A stretch of DNA of 64,000 nucleotides, taken from Candidatus Methylophosphatis haderslevensis. GTDB taxonomy: Bacteria; Pseudomonadota; Gammaproteobacteria; Burkholderiales; Rhodocyclaceae. The DNA lies in assembly GCA_016711925.1 (NCBI GenBank), contig JADJSA010000008.1, positions 162,502 through 226,501 of the forward strand, read 5' to 3'. Of this stretch, positions 1 to 8,475 are shown in pieces. Each line of letters starts with the position of its first letter. Positions within the stretch are counted from its first letter, which is position 1. A program made the translations under genes and the position numbers. The notes under the pieces are model-generated. The model was not told the origin of the DNA. It did not search any database and saw nothing but the letters and a program-made list of their open reading frames with translations.

Positions 1-41
1 GGAACTGCCGGCAGATCCGGCTGTGGAACGGGCGTAAACAT
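1..41 (-). CDS. possible 5' end of a minus-strand gene, cut by the window edge
   Basis: An ATG on the minus strand at 41 opens a frame reading MFTPVPQPDLPAV up to the window edge. Thirteen residues are too few to identify it. In related betaproteobacteria I recall xseA lying near exbB, so an XseA N-terminus is possible, but this is a guess from gene order. No clear ribosome binding site was found. Confidence 0.2.
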   Translation of the reverse strand, partial: MFTPVPQPDLPAV

Positions 42-397
42 TGGGTCGATTGTAGCGGAATCGCGATTGGGCGCGGCTTGCGCCAACGAAGCTCGGCGCA
101 AACCCATATTCCACGCGGATCTTGGCGTAACATATTGATTTAACGTGATTGTCACCAAAGCTTCATTTTGCGTCTGAGTAACAAAAAGCCTTGCGAAAAC
201 GCCACTTAGGCGGTTCGCGCAAGCCCAATCCACACACTTATCCACAGCTTTTGTGGATAAAGGCCGCGCGCTCGAAACGGTTTTTCCGAACGCGGCGCGG
301 CAGATGGCGCGAGCGGCCGTCAATGCGGACTTCGCTTGCCGAATCGGGGGGGCGAGATTAAAGTGCGCGGTTATTCCAAAGAGTGCAGGAGTCTTGC
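42..397. other. intergenic region upstream of exbB
   Basis: No convincing gene is seen here. The stretch around 130-215 is less GC-rich than the genes. The clearest element is a pair of inverted DnaA boxes at 238-260. A ribosome binding site AGGAG at 386-390 precedes the GTG start of exbB. I could not assign a convincing sigma-70 promoter. Confidence 0.6.
238..260. promoter_or_regulatory. inverted pair of perfect DnaA boxes
   Basis: TTATCCACA (238-246) matches the DnaA box consensus exactly. TGTGGATAA (252-260) is the same box on the other strand, five bases away. DnaA regulation of a nearby promoter, or titration of DnaA, is inference. No dnaA, dnaN or AT-rich unwinding element is visible, so calling this the replication origin is not supported. 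Confidence 0.6.
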
Positions 398-1006
398 GTG
401 TTCGACATCATTCGCGCTGCGGGTTGGCCGATCTGGCCCTTGCTGGTCGCCTCCATCATTGCCGTTGCACTCATCATCGAACGCGGGATCACGCTGCGGC
501 GGGGCAAGATCGTGCCGGCCGGACTGGTCGAAAACGTGATCGCCGACTACAAGCGCGGCGGCGTCACCGACGACATGCTGGCGCGCCTTTCCGCGCATTC
601 TCCGCTGGGCCGCGTGCTGGCCGCCGGATTGCGCAACGTCAAGAGTTCGCGCGACGTGATGAAAGAGTCGATTGAGGAAGCGGGGCGGGCGGTGACGCAC
701 GAGCTCGAGCGCTTCCTTACCAGCCTCGGCACCATTGCAACCGTGGCGCCGCTGATGGGCCTGTTCGGCACGATTGTCGGCATGATCGAGATCTTCGGCT
801 CGCAGACGCCCAATTCGGCCAATCCGCAGCAGCTTGCGCACGGCATTTCGATTGCGCTGTACAACGCCGGCTTCGGCATCCTGATCGCGATTCCGGCAAT
901 GATCTTCTATCGCCATTACCGCGGGCTGGTCGAGTCGATCGTGGTCGACATGGAGCAGGAGGCGGTGCGCCTTGTCGAAGTGGTGCATGGCGACCGCAAG
1001 GGTTGA
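398..1006 (+). CDS. exbB: MotA/TolQ/ExbB family proton channel subunit
   Basis: Inner-membrane protein of about 202 residues. With ExbD it would use the proton motive force to energise TonB-dependent uptake or Tol-like envelope functions. Hydrophobic segments lie near residues 10-30 (PIWPLLVASIIAVALIIERG), around 112-135 (TVAPLMGLFGTIVGMIEIFG) and 150-172, the usual three-helix layout of the family. The GTG at 398 is chosen because AGGAG at 386-390 sits seven bases upstream; a GTG at 383 is in frame but lacks this spacing. exbD follows after three bases. There is no adjacent tonB, so ExbB rather than TolQ is assigned from the ExbD-lpxK context common in betaproteobacteria. Confidence 0.88.
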   Translation: MFDIIRAAGWPIWPLLVASIIAVALIIERGITLRRGKIVPAGLVENVIADYKRGGVTDDMLARLSAHSPLGRVLAAGLRNVKSSRDVMKESIEEAGRAVTHELERFLTSLGTIATVAPLMGLFGTIVGMIEIFGSQTPNSANPQQLAHGISIALYNAGFGILIAIPAMIFYRHYRGLVESIVVDMEQEAVRLVEVVHGDRKG

Positions 1007-1009
1007 TCG

Positions 1010-1432
1010 ATGAATTTCCGCCGCGGCCGTTCGCACGAAGAGCCGGAGATCAACCTGATTCCGCTGATCGACGTGCTGCTGGTGATCCTGATCTTTCTCA
1101 TGGTCACCACCACCTATTCGAAGTTCTCCGGCCTCGAGATCAACCTGCCCACGGCCGATGCGTCGCCGCCCGAGCAGCAACAGCCAAATGAAGTCAATGT
1201 CGTGCTCACCGTCAATGGCGACGTGATGATCAACCGCGAGCCGGTCGGCGCACGCGACGTGGCCTCAATCGGCCTGGCGCTGAAAAAAGCCGCAGGCACT
1301 GCCAAGGAACCGGTGGTGATCATCAATGCCGACGCCAAGACAGCGCACCAGAGCGTCATCGATGTCATGCAGGCCGCCCAGCAGGCCGGGCTGTCGCACA
1401 TCTCGTTTGCCACCCAGATTCCGGTCAAATAG
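1010..1432 (+). CDS. exbD: ExbD/TolR family biopolymer transport protein
   Basis: A 140-residue partner of ExbB. The N-terminus is cytoplasmic and polar, followed by one transmembrane helix at about residues 17-36 (LIPLIDVLLVILIFLMVTTT). The aspartate in IPLIDVLL is the conserved proton-carrying residue of the family. The rest is a small periplasmic domain that includes VVIINADAKTAHQSVIDVMQ. It is separated from exbB by only three bases, so the two are surely co-transcribed. Length is typical for ExbD. Confidence 0.9.
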   Translation: MNFRRGRSHEEPEINLIPLIDVLLVILIFLMVTTTYSKFSGLEINLPTADASPPEQQQPNEVNVVLTVNGDVMINREPVGARDVASIGLALKKAAGTAKEPVVIINADAKTAHQSVIDVMQAAQQAGLSHISFATQIPVK

Positions 1433-1492
1433 CCGCCGCGGCAATTGCGCCGCGCCCGTTCGGGCCGGCCCGCCGGCCGTCTTCGAGCCGAC

Positions 1493-2536
1493 ATGAGCGC
1501 TCCGGCCGGGCTGGAAACATGGCTTGCGTCGGTGTGGCAGCGGCGCGGCCTGCCCGCCGTCCTGCTGTTGCCGCTCTCGGGACTGTTCGCGCTGCTTGCC
1601 GCATTTCGCCGCATGCTGTTCCGTGCCGGCGTGCTGGCCAGTCCCAAACTGCCGGTTCCGGTCGTCGTGGTCGGCAACATCACGGTCGGCGGCAGCGGCA
1701 AGACCCCGCTGGTGATCTGGCTGGTCGAGCGTCTGCGCGCGCACGGCTACCATCCGGGTGTCATCAGTCGCGGCTTTCGGCGCAGCGACGATGCGGTCAG
1801 TGAAGTGCACGCCGACAGCCGGGCGCTCGAGGTTGGTGACGAACCGCTGCTGATCGCACGGCGCAGCGGCTGCCCGGTATTCGTCGGACGCGACCGTGTG
1901 GCGGCGGCGCGCGCCTTGCTGGCCGCGCATCCGGCGTGCAACCTGATCGTTTCCGACGACGGCCTGCAGCACTACCGCCTGGCACGCGACCTGGAAATCG
2001 TGCTGTTCGATTCGCGCGGCGTCGGCAATGGTTGGCTGCTGCCGGCCGGTCCGTTGCGCGAACCGCCCGCCCGCACGCGTCGTGCGAATCTGGTGATCGC
2101 CAACGGCGAATTGCCGCAGGCGTTGCAGCGGACGTTCGGCGGCGTCCCGCTGTTTTCGATGTCGCTGCAGGGCGATCGGTTCATTCGCGTCGCCGGCAAC
2201 AGCACGGCTGGCGCCGAAAGCCTGCGCGGCAGGCGCAGCCATGCGGTGGCAGGGATCGGCAATCCGCAGCGCTTCTTTGCGCACCTGGCCGCACTCGGCC
2301 TGCAGTGCGAGACCCATGCCTTCGCCGACCACCATGCCTATTGCGCGCGCGATCTGGCCTTCGACAGCGCCGAACTCATCCTGATGACCGAGAAGGATGG
2401 AGTAAAATGCGAGCCGTTTGCCGACCAGCTTGACGCTGAATTGTGGGCGCTGCGAGTCGATGCGCAACTTCGCCCCGATCCCTTGCCGCTAATCGAGAAA
2501 CTGCTGGAGACCCATCATGGATCCGCGTCTGCTTGA
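1493..2536 (+). CDS. lpxK: tetraacyldisaccharide 4'-kinase
   Basis: LpxK phosphorylates the 4' position of the lipid A disaccharide at the inner membrane, the sixth step of the lipid A pathway. The 347-residue protein has an N-terminal hydrophobic anchor (LPAVLLLPLSGLFALLAAF) and then the P-loop GNITVGGSGKTP, diagnostic of LpxK. SDDGLQHYRLARD and FADHHAY are further family motifs. ATG 1493 is preferred because it gives the usual LpxK N-terminus. The 3' end overlaps the next gene by 20 bases. It lies with kdsB, a second lipopolysaccharide gene, in one operon. Confidence 0.93.
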   Translation: MSAPAGLETWLASVWQRRGLPAVLLLPLSGLFALLAAFRRMLFRAGVLASPKLPVPVVVVGNITVGGSGKTPLVIWLVERLRAHGYHPGVISRGFRRSDDAVSEVHADSRALEVGDEPLLIARRSGCPVFVGRDRVAAARALLAAHPACNLIVSDDGLQHYRLARDLEIVLFDSRGVGNGWLLPAGPLREPPARTRRANLVIANGELPQALQRTFGGVPLFSMSLQGDRFIRVAGNSTAGAESLRGRRSHAVAGIGNPQRFFAHLAALGLQCETHAFADHHAYCARDLAFDSAELILMTEKDGVKCEPFADQLDAELWALRVDAQLRPDPLPLIEKLLETHHGSASA

Positions 2537-2705
2537 CATCCTCGTTTGTCCGGTCACCAAGGCGCCGCTCGTCTTCAACCGCGACAAGCAGGAACTGCAA
2601 TGCAAGGCGAGTCGTCTGGCCTATCCGGTTCGCGACGCCATTCCGATCATGCTCGAGGAAGAAGCCCGCGAAATGGGCGAGGAAGAACTCGCCGCGCTCA
2701 AGTAG
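2517..2705 (+). CDS. Trm112 family protein (YcaR-like)
   Basis: A 62-residue protein, MDPRLLDILVCPVTKAPLVF at the N-terminus. It matches the YcaR/Trm112 family, small zinc-ribbon-like proteins that in eukaryotes and archaea activate methyltransferases; the bacterial role is less clear. Only some zinc-binding cysteines are present (CPVTK and CKAS). It overlaps the end of lpxK and is followed two bases later by kdsB, an arrangement conserved across betaproteobacteria. Length is normal. Confidence 0.85.
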   Translation: MDPRLLDILVCPVTKAPLVFNRDKQELQCKASRLAYPVRDAIPIMLEEEAREMGEEELAALK

Positions 2706-2707
2706 CA

Positions 2708-3481
2708 ATGGCGTTCAAGATCGTCATCCCGGCCCGCTACGCCTCGACCCGCCTGCCGGCCAAGCCGCTTGCCGACATCGCCGGCAAGCCGATGATCGTG
2801 CGGGTGGTCGAGCAAGTGCAGGGCACCGGCGCCGACGAGGTGTGGGTGGCGACAGACCACACGGCCGTGCACGATGCAGTCGCGGCGGCCGGCTTCAACG
2901 CGATGATGACTCGCGCCGATCACCCGAGCGGTACCGACCGCATTGCCGAGGTGGCGGCCGCACGGGGCTGGAGCCCGGACACGATCGTCGTCAATGTGCA
3001 GGGCGACGAACCGCTGATCGACCGCGGGCTGGTATCGGGCGTCGCCTGCGCGCTGGCGGACGATGCGGCAGCGGCCGTGGCGACGGCCGCACACGCGATT
3101 GCCGATGTGCGCGAGTTCTTCAACCCGAACGTGGTCAAGGTAGTGTGTGCCCACGACGGTACGGCCCTGTACTTCTCGCGGGCGCCGATTCCCTATGCGC
3201 GCGATGCCTTTGCCGTTGCGCGCGACGCCTTGCCCGCGCTCTTGCCTGCCTTGCGGCACATCGGCCTCTACGCCTATCGCGCCGGGTTCCTCGCCACCTA
3301 TGCCGGTCTCGCGCCGAGTCCGCTCGAGCGGTTCGAGGCACTCGAACAGTTGCGCATCCTTGCGCACGGCCTGCGGATTCGCGTCGTGCTCGCGGCCGCT
3401 GCGCCACAGGCCGGGGTCGATACGCCGGAAGACCTCGATCGGGTGCGGGAGGCGTTTGACCATGGCAGCGTAGTCGGGTAA
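2708..3481 (+). CDS. kdsB: 3-deoxy-manno-octulosonate cytidylyltransferase
   Basis: KdsB couples Kdo to CTP, giving CMP-Kdo for lipopolysaccharide inner-core assembly in the cytoplasm. The 257-residue protein starts FKIVIPARYASTRLPAKPLA, the nucleotide-binding signature. It also has VVNVQGDEPLI, YFSRAPIPY and GLYAYRAGFL, all typical of KdsB. ATG 2708 is chosen from the family N-terminus, two bases after the Trm112 stop. It completes the lpxK-Trm112-kdsB unit. Confidence 0.95.
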   Translation: MAFKIVIPARYASTRLPAKPLADIAGKPMIVRVVEQVQGTGADEVWVATDHTAVHDAVAAAGFNAMMTRADHPSGTDRIAEVAAARGWSPDTIVVNVQGDEPLIDRGLVSGVACALADDAAAAVATAAHAIADVREFFNPNVVKVVCAHDGTALYFSRAPIPYARDAFAVARDALPALLPALRHIGLYAYRAGFLATYAGLAPSPLERFEALEQLRILAHGLRIRVVLAAAAPQAGVDTPEDLDRVREAFDHGSVVG

Positions 3482-3566
3482 GGTTGTAAGGCTTTGCGAG
3501 TGCCGCCGAAGCGATGCACCGATCAGACAATAAGAAACACGACAAGATTTCGAGCCGGGAGGGCTA

Positions 3567-4220
3567 ATGAAACTGATTCTTTTGGGGCCGCCCGGCGCGG
3601 GCAAGGGCACCCAGGCCAATTTCATCAGGGAGCGGTTCGGCATTCCGCAAATCTCCACCGGCGACATGCTGCGTGCGGCCGTCAAGGCCGGCACGCCGCT
3701 GGGCCTGGAAGCGAAGAAAGTGATGGACACCGGCGGCCTGGTTTCCGACGACATCATCATCGGTCTGGTCAAGGACCGCCTGCAGCAGGACGACTGCAAG
3801 GCCGGCTACATGTTCGACGGGTTTCCGCGGACCATTCCGCAGGCGGACGCAATGCGGGCGGCCGGCGTACAGATCGATTACGTGCTCGAGATCGATGTTC
3901 CGGATTCAGACATCATCGAACGCATGGGCGGGCGCCGCGCCCACCTGGCTTCCGGGCGCACCTATCACGTCAAGTACAACCCGCCCAAGGTAGAGGGCAA
4001 GGACGACGTGACCGGCGAGCCCTTGATCCAGCGCGATGACGACAAGGAACAAACTGTCAGAAAGCGCCTCGACGTCTACCATTCGCAGACCAAGCCGCTG
4101 ATCGAGTACTACTCGAAGTGGGCAGCCACCGGCGACGCGAAGGCACCCAAATGCCGCAAGATACTCGGGCAGGGCACAGTCGATGAGATCACGCGTCGCG
4201 CTTTCGACGCATTGAAATGA
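3567..4220 (+). CDS. adk: adenylate kinase
   Basis: Adk interconverts ATP, AMP and ADP in the cytosol and balances the adenylate pool. The 217-residue long-form enzyme carries the P-loop GPPGAGKGTQ near the N-terminus, the AMP-binding stretch STGDMLRAAV, FDGFPRTIPQ, and a full LID domain at about 125-165 (MGGRRAHLASGRTYH). The LID lacks the four zinc cysteines of Gram-positive enzymes. GGGAGG-like sequence precedes the ATG. It lies between kdsB and the PPi-dependent phosphofructokinase. Confidence 0.96.
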   Translation: MKLILLGPPGAGKGTQANFIRERFGIPQISTGDMLRAAVKAGTPLGLEAKKVMDTGGLVSDDIIIGLVKDRLQQDDCKAGYMFDGFPRTIPQADAMRAAGVQIDYVLEIDVPDSDIIERMGGRRAHLASGRTYHVKYNPPKVEGKDDVTGEPLIQRDDDKEQTVRKRLDVYHSQTKPLIEYYSKWAATGDAKAPKCRKILGQGTVDEITRRAFDALK

Positions 4221-4276
4221 AAATGCGCGTGGTATCGTAAAATGCGCAATACCGTTCGATGTTCCAGGTTGGAGTC

Positions 4277-5539
4277 ATGAACGCTCGCAATGCGTTTTAC
4301 GCACAGTCCGGCGGCGTCACTGCCGTCATCAACGCCAGCGCCTGTGGCGTGATCGAATCTACGCGCGCGCATCCCGACCGCATCGGCAGGACCTTCGCCG
4401 GGCGCAACGGAATCGTCGGCGCATTGACCGAGGATCTGATCGATACTTCGCTCGAGTCCGCCAGCGATATCGCCGCGCTCCGTTATGCGCCGGCCGGCGC
4501 CTTTGGCTCATGCCGCTACAAGCTCAAGAGCCTGGAGCAGAGCCGGGCGGAGTATCAGCGCCTGCTTGAGGTCTTCAAGGCCCACGATATCGGCTACTTC
4601 TTCTACAACGGTGGCGGAGATTCTGCCGACACCTGCCTCAAGGTTTCGCAACTTTCCGCGGCGACCGGCTATCCGCTGCAGGCGATCCACGTACCGAAAA
4701 CGGTCGACAATGATTTGCCGATCACCGACTGCTGCCCGGGTTTCGGCTCGGTTGCCAAATACGTGGCGACCTCGATGAAGGAAGCGGGCTTCGACGTCGC
4801 GTCGATGGCTCGCACGTCGACCAAGGTGTTCGTGCTGGAGGTCATGGGCCGTCACGCCGGCTGGATTACCGCCTCGTGCGGGCTGGCGGCCGAACAGGCA
4901 GGCGACCCGCCGCACATCCTGCTGTTTCCGGAGGTGCCCTTTGACGAGGACAAGTTCATTGCCCGTGTCCGGCAGTGCGTCGCCGACTACGGCTACTGCT
5001 GCATCGGTGTCTCGGAGGGTTTGCTCGACAAGGACGGCAAACTGATGGGAGAGTCCGGCGCCCGCGACGCGTTTGGCCATACCCAGTTGAGCGGCGTCGG
5101 CCCGATGATCGCCGGCATCGTCACCGACCGGCTCAAGCTCAAGAACCACTGGGCGGTGGCAAGTTACCTGCAGCGTGCGGCCCGCCACATCGCTTCCAGG
5201 ACCGACGTTGAGCAGGCCTATGCGCTGGGCAAGGCAGCGGTGGAGATGGCGCTCGACGGCAAGAATTCGGTCATGCCGGCGATCGTGCGCAAGTCGGACT
5301 CGCCTTACGTATGGGAGATCGGCATCGCCGAATTGAAGGATGTTGCCAATGTCGAGAAAAAGATGCCGAAAGAGTTCATCAGTGCCGATGGGTTCGGCAT
5401 CACCGATGCATGCCGCGCCTATCTCGCGCCGCTGATTGCCGGTGAAGATTACCCGCCGTTTCGCAATGGCCTGCCGAACTATGTGCGCTTGAAGAATATA
5501 GCAGTCGCCCGAAAGTTACCGGGCGATTTCAAATTATAA
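4277..5539 (+). CDS. pfp: pyrophosphate-dependent 6-phosphofructokinase
   Basis: This enzyme reversibly phosphorylates fructose 6-phosphate with PPi instead of ATP. In methanotrophs related enzymes also act on sedoheptulose bisphosphate. The 420-residue protein belongs to the long PFK group, with an N-terminal phosphate-donor site near AQSGGVTAVINA, FYNGGGDSADT, and the catalytic block PKTVDNDLPITD. VMGRHAGWITA is the sugar-phosphate-binding motif. ATG 4277, preceded by GGTTGGAG, is preferred over ATG 4259. It is followed by the membrane pyrophosphatase gene, so production and use of PPi are encoded side by side. The assignment to PPi rather than ATP rests on family resemblance. Confidence 0.9.
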   Translation: MNARNAFYAQSGGVTAVINASACGVIESTRAHPDRIGRTFAGRNGIVGALTEDLIDTSLESASDIAALRYAPAGAFGSCRYKLKSLEQSRAEYQRLLEVFKAHDIGYFFYNGGGDSADTCLKVSQLSAATGYPLQAIHVPKTVDNDLPITDCCPGFGSVAKYVATSMKEAGFDVASMARTSTKVFVLEVMGRHAGWITASCGLAAEQAGDPPHILLFPEVPFDEDKFIARVRQCVADYGYCCIGVSEGLLDKDGKLMGESGARDAFGHTQLSGVGPMIAGIVTDRLKLKNHWAVASYLQRAARHIASRTDVEQAYALGKAAVEMALDGKNSVMPAIVRKSDSPYVWEIGIAELKDVANVEKKMPKEFISADGFGITDACRAYLAPLIAGEDYPPFRNGLPNYVRLKNIAVARKLPGDFKL

Positions 5540-5701
5540 GAAACAGGCAGTTTCACCCCGAACAAGACAACGCACGTCGCTGAAGTCCCGGCGAAGCGGA
5601 GTTTATGCGTGTGCCGTGCATCCGCACGGCAGGCGGGGAAGGAAGGCTGGTCCGGCTGCACTGACCGGTGATCAAATTGCTTTGTCGAAAGGAGGAATTG
5701 C

Positions 5702-8173
5702 ATGTCCGCTGGTCTCATGTTCGCGCTCGTCTGCGCGGTTCTCGCCATCGTGTATGGCGCCGTATCCAGTCGGTGGATTCTGGCGCAGCCTTCGGGCAAC
5801 GACCGCATGCGCGAGATCTCCGGTGCGGTCCAGGAAGGCGCCCAGGCCTACCTCAATCGGCAATACACCACCATCGGCATCGCCGGTGTCGTGCTTGCAG
5901 TCATCATCTGGCTCACTCTCGGTACGTCGACTGCCGCCGGCTTCATCATCGGCGCGGTGCTGTCGGGTGCCGCCGGCTATATCGGCATGAACGTCTCGGT
6001 TCGCGCCAACGTGCGCACTGCCGAAGCGGCGCGCCACGGCATTGCCCCGGCGCTGGATGTGGCGTTCCGCGGCGGCGCGATCACCGGCATGCTGGTGGTC
6101 GGTCTGGGTCTGCTCGGCGTGGCGGGTTTTTACGCCATCCTCAGGGGCTCGGCAACGCACGGCGTACCGGTCGACGAGATCATCCATCCGCTGATCGGCC
6201 TGGGTTTCGGCTCGTCGCTGATCTCGATCTTCGCGCGTCTGGGCGGCGGCATCTTCACCAAGGGTGCTGACGTCGGCGCCGACCTGGTCGGAAAGGTCGA
6301 GGCCGGTATTCCCGAGGACGACCCGCGCAACCCGGCGGTGATTGCCGACAACGTCGGCGACAACGTCGGCGACTGTGCCGGCATGGCTGCCGACTTGTTC
6401 GAGACCTATGCGGTGACCACGGTGGCGACCATGCTGCTCGGCGCGCTGCTGCTCAAAGCCAATGCCGACGCGGCGGTGCTCTACCCGCTGGTGCTCGGCG
6501 GCTTCTCGATCATCGCCTCGATCGTCGGCTGCTACTTCGTCAAGTACCAGGAAGGCGGCAAGATCATGAGCGCGCTGTATCGCGGCCTGATCGTGGCCGG
6601 CGTGCTGGCGCTGATCGCCTTCTACCCGATCACCAAGTGGATCATGCCCGACGACGCGCTGAATGCCGCGATGGGCATCCAGGGTGGTGCGGTGATGCGG
6701 CTCTACCTTTCGGCGATCGTCGGACTGGTGCTGACGGGCCTGATGGTGGTGATCACAGAGTACTACACCGGCACCGACTTCAAGCCGGTAAAGCACGTGG
6801 CCGAGGCGTCCACCACCGGCCATGCCACCAACATCATCGCCGGCATCGGCGTGTCGATGAAGGCCTGTGCGCTGCCGGTGCTGTCTGTTTGCGCCGCGAT
6901 CTGGGCTGCCAATGCGCTGGGCGGCCTCTACGGCATTGCGATCGCCGCGACATCGATGCTGTCGATGGCTGGCATCATCGTTGCGCTCGACGCCTACGGC
7001 CCAATCACCGACAATGCCGGCGGCATTGCGGAAATGGCCGAATTGCCGAAGTCCGTGCGGGATGTCACCGACCCGCTCGACGCGGTCGGCAACACCACCA
7101 AGGCGGTGACCAAGGGCTACGCGATCGGCTCAGCCGGTCTGGCTGCGCTGGTGCTGTTCGCCGACTATACGCACGCGCTCGATGCGGTGGGCAAGACGGT
7201 GGCTTTCGACCTGTCGAGTCCGGCGGTGATCATCGGCCTGTTCATTGGGGGCCTGATCCCCTACCTCTTCGCCGCTATGGCAATGGAGGCGGTCGGCCGC
7301 TCTGCCAGCGCCGTGGTGGTCGAGGTGCGCCGCCAGTTCAAGGAAATCCACGGCATCATGGAAGGCACGGCCAAGCCCGATTATTCGCGCGCGGTCGACA
7401 TGCTGACCAAGGCGGCGATCAAGGAGATGATGATTCCGTCCTTGTTGCCGGTCGCAGTGCCGGTGGTGGTGGCCTTCGGGATCGGCATGATGATGGGCCC
7501 GCAGGGTGGCATTCAGGCCCTCGGCGGCCTGCTGATGGGCACCATCGTCACCGGTCTGTTCGTGGCGATCTCCATGACCACCGGCGGCGGTGCGTGGGAC
7601 AACGCCAAGAAGTACATCGAAGACGGCCATCATGGTGGCAAGGGTTCCGACGCCCACAAGGCGGCGGTGACTGGCGACACCGTGGGCGACCCGTACAAGG
7701 ATACGGCGGGCCCGGCGGTGAACCCGCTGATCAAGATCATCAACATCGTCGCGCTGCTGATCGTGCCGCTGCTGCCGGGCACCGGTGCGGTAAAGGCGGT
7801 CACCCATGCGCCGACGGCGCCGGCCGCGGTCAGCGCACCGATGGTGACGGCGACAGCCCAACCGGGGGCTGCGAAGATCTTCTTCGCCTCTGGCTCGACC
7901 GATGTACCGGCCGACGCGGCCAAGACGCTCGAGCCGATTGTCAGTTACGCAAAGGCGAATGCCGGTGCGGCGCTTGCGATCTCCGGCTTCCATGATCCGA
8001 GCGGCAGCCAGGCGCTGAATGAGGAAATTGCCAAGAATCGTGCAAAAGCGGTGCGCGAGATCCTCAAGAACGCAGGTGTTGCGGAAGAACGTATCGAAAT
8101 GAGGAAGCCTGAAGTGACGGCCGGCACCGGAGATCCCGCCGAGGCACGGCGCGTCGAAGTCAGCGTCAAGTAG
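5702..8173 (+). CDS. hppA: membrane proton-translocating pyrophosphatase fused to an OmpA-like domain
   Basis: The first roughly 700 residues form a multi-helix membrane pyrophosphatase that hydrolyses PPi and pumps protons. Diagnostic motifs are DNVGDNVGDCAGMAADLF and EYYTGTDFKPVKHVAEAST. GNTTKAVTKG has lysine where K+-dependent enzymes carry alanine, which predicts a K+-independent H+ pump. After the last hydrophobic stretch (IINIVALLIVPLLPG) comes a linker of about 40 residues rich in Ala, Thr and Pro, then about 100 residues resembling OmpA_C. In that domain Asp of GFHDPSG and Arg of AKNRAKAV are 15 residues apart, as in peptidoglycan-binding OmpA domains. Total length is 823 residues against about 670-700 for ordinary HppA. 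GGAGG lies six bases upstream of the ATG. Confidence 0.93.
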   Translation: MSAGLMFALVCAVLAIVYGAVSSRWILAQPSGNDRMREISGAVQEGAQAYLNRQYTTIGIAGVVLAVIIWLTLGTSTAAGFIIGAVLSGAAGYIGMNVSVRANVRTAEAARHGIAPALDVAFRGGAITGMLVVGLGLLGVAGFYAILRGSATHGVPVDEIIHPLIGLGFGSSLISIFARLGGGIFTKGADVGADLVGKVEAGIPEDDPRNPAVIADNVGDNVGDCAGMAADLFETYAVTTVATMLLGALLLKANADAAVLYPLVLGGFSIIASIVGCYFVKYQEGGKIMSALYRGLIVAGVLALIAFYPITKWIMPDDALNAAMGIQGGAVMRLYLSAIVGLVLTGLMVVITEYYTGTDFKPVKHVAEASTTGHATNIIAGIGVSMKACALPVLSVCAAIWAANALGGLYGIAIAATSMLSMAGIIVALDAYGPITDNAGGIAEMAELPKSVRDVTDPLDAVGNTTKAVTKGYAIGSAGLAALVLFADYTHALDAVGKTVAFDLSSPAVIIGLFIGGLIPYLFAAMAMEAVGRSASAVVVEVRRQFKEIHGIMEGTAKPDYSRAVDMLTKAAIKEMMIPSLLPVAVPVVVAFGIGMMMGPQGGIQALGGLLMGTIVTGLFVAISMTTGGGAWDNAKKYIEDGHHGGKGSDAHKAAVTGDTVGDPYKDTAGPAVNPLIKIINIVALLIVPLLPGTGAVKAVTHAPTAPAAVSAPMVTATAQPGAAKIFFASGSTDVPADAAKTLEPIVSYAKANAGAALAISGFHDPSGSQALNEEIAKNRAKAVREILKNAGVAEERIEMRKPEVTAGTGDPAEARRVEVSVK

Positions 8174-8183
8174 GGCTGGACCC

Positions 8184-8243
8184 GACGGGCGGCTGCCCGT
8201 CACTGCTTCAGCCTGATTGCGGGCCGCCCGGAGGGTGGCCCGC
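8184..8243 (+). terminator. two hairpins downstream of hppA
   Basis: GACGGGC (8184-8190) pairs with GCCCGTC (8195-8201). GCGGGCCGCCC (8219-8229) pairs with GGGTGGCCCGC (8233-8243), allowing one G-T. The second stem is very stable but is followed only by a weak T-rich tract (TTCACTTTCT), so intrinsic termination is likely rather than certain. The remaining sequence to 8475 shows no further feature. Confidence 0.55.
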
Positions 8244-8475
8244 TTCACTTTCTGGTTGGCCGGTAGCGTGGTGGCAGTTTGCCTGCGACACATGCGAAGG
8301 GGCCGCAGCGCCCAGGGGCGTGCTGCCGGGGGATTTCCCACACCACCGCCAATCTGCGCGACAATGCCTTGAAGTCTTTCCTGCGCGCCCGATGCCGGCT
8401 CAACCGTGGAAACGGCGTTCGCGAAAGACAAGGCGTTAGCGGTGGTGTTTCTTGAAAGTCCGCTGGGAGGCGTTC

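Noticed and set aside
1..397. Replication origin suggested by the two DnaA boxes
   Set aside because: Only two boxes are present, there is no AT-rich unwinding element, and no dnaA, dnaN or gyrB is adjacent. A regulatory site is the safer reading.
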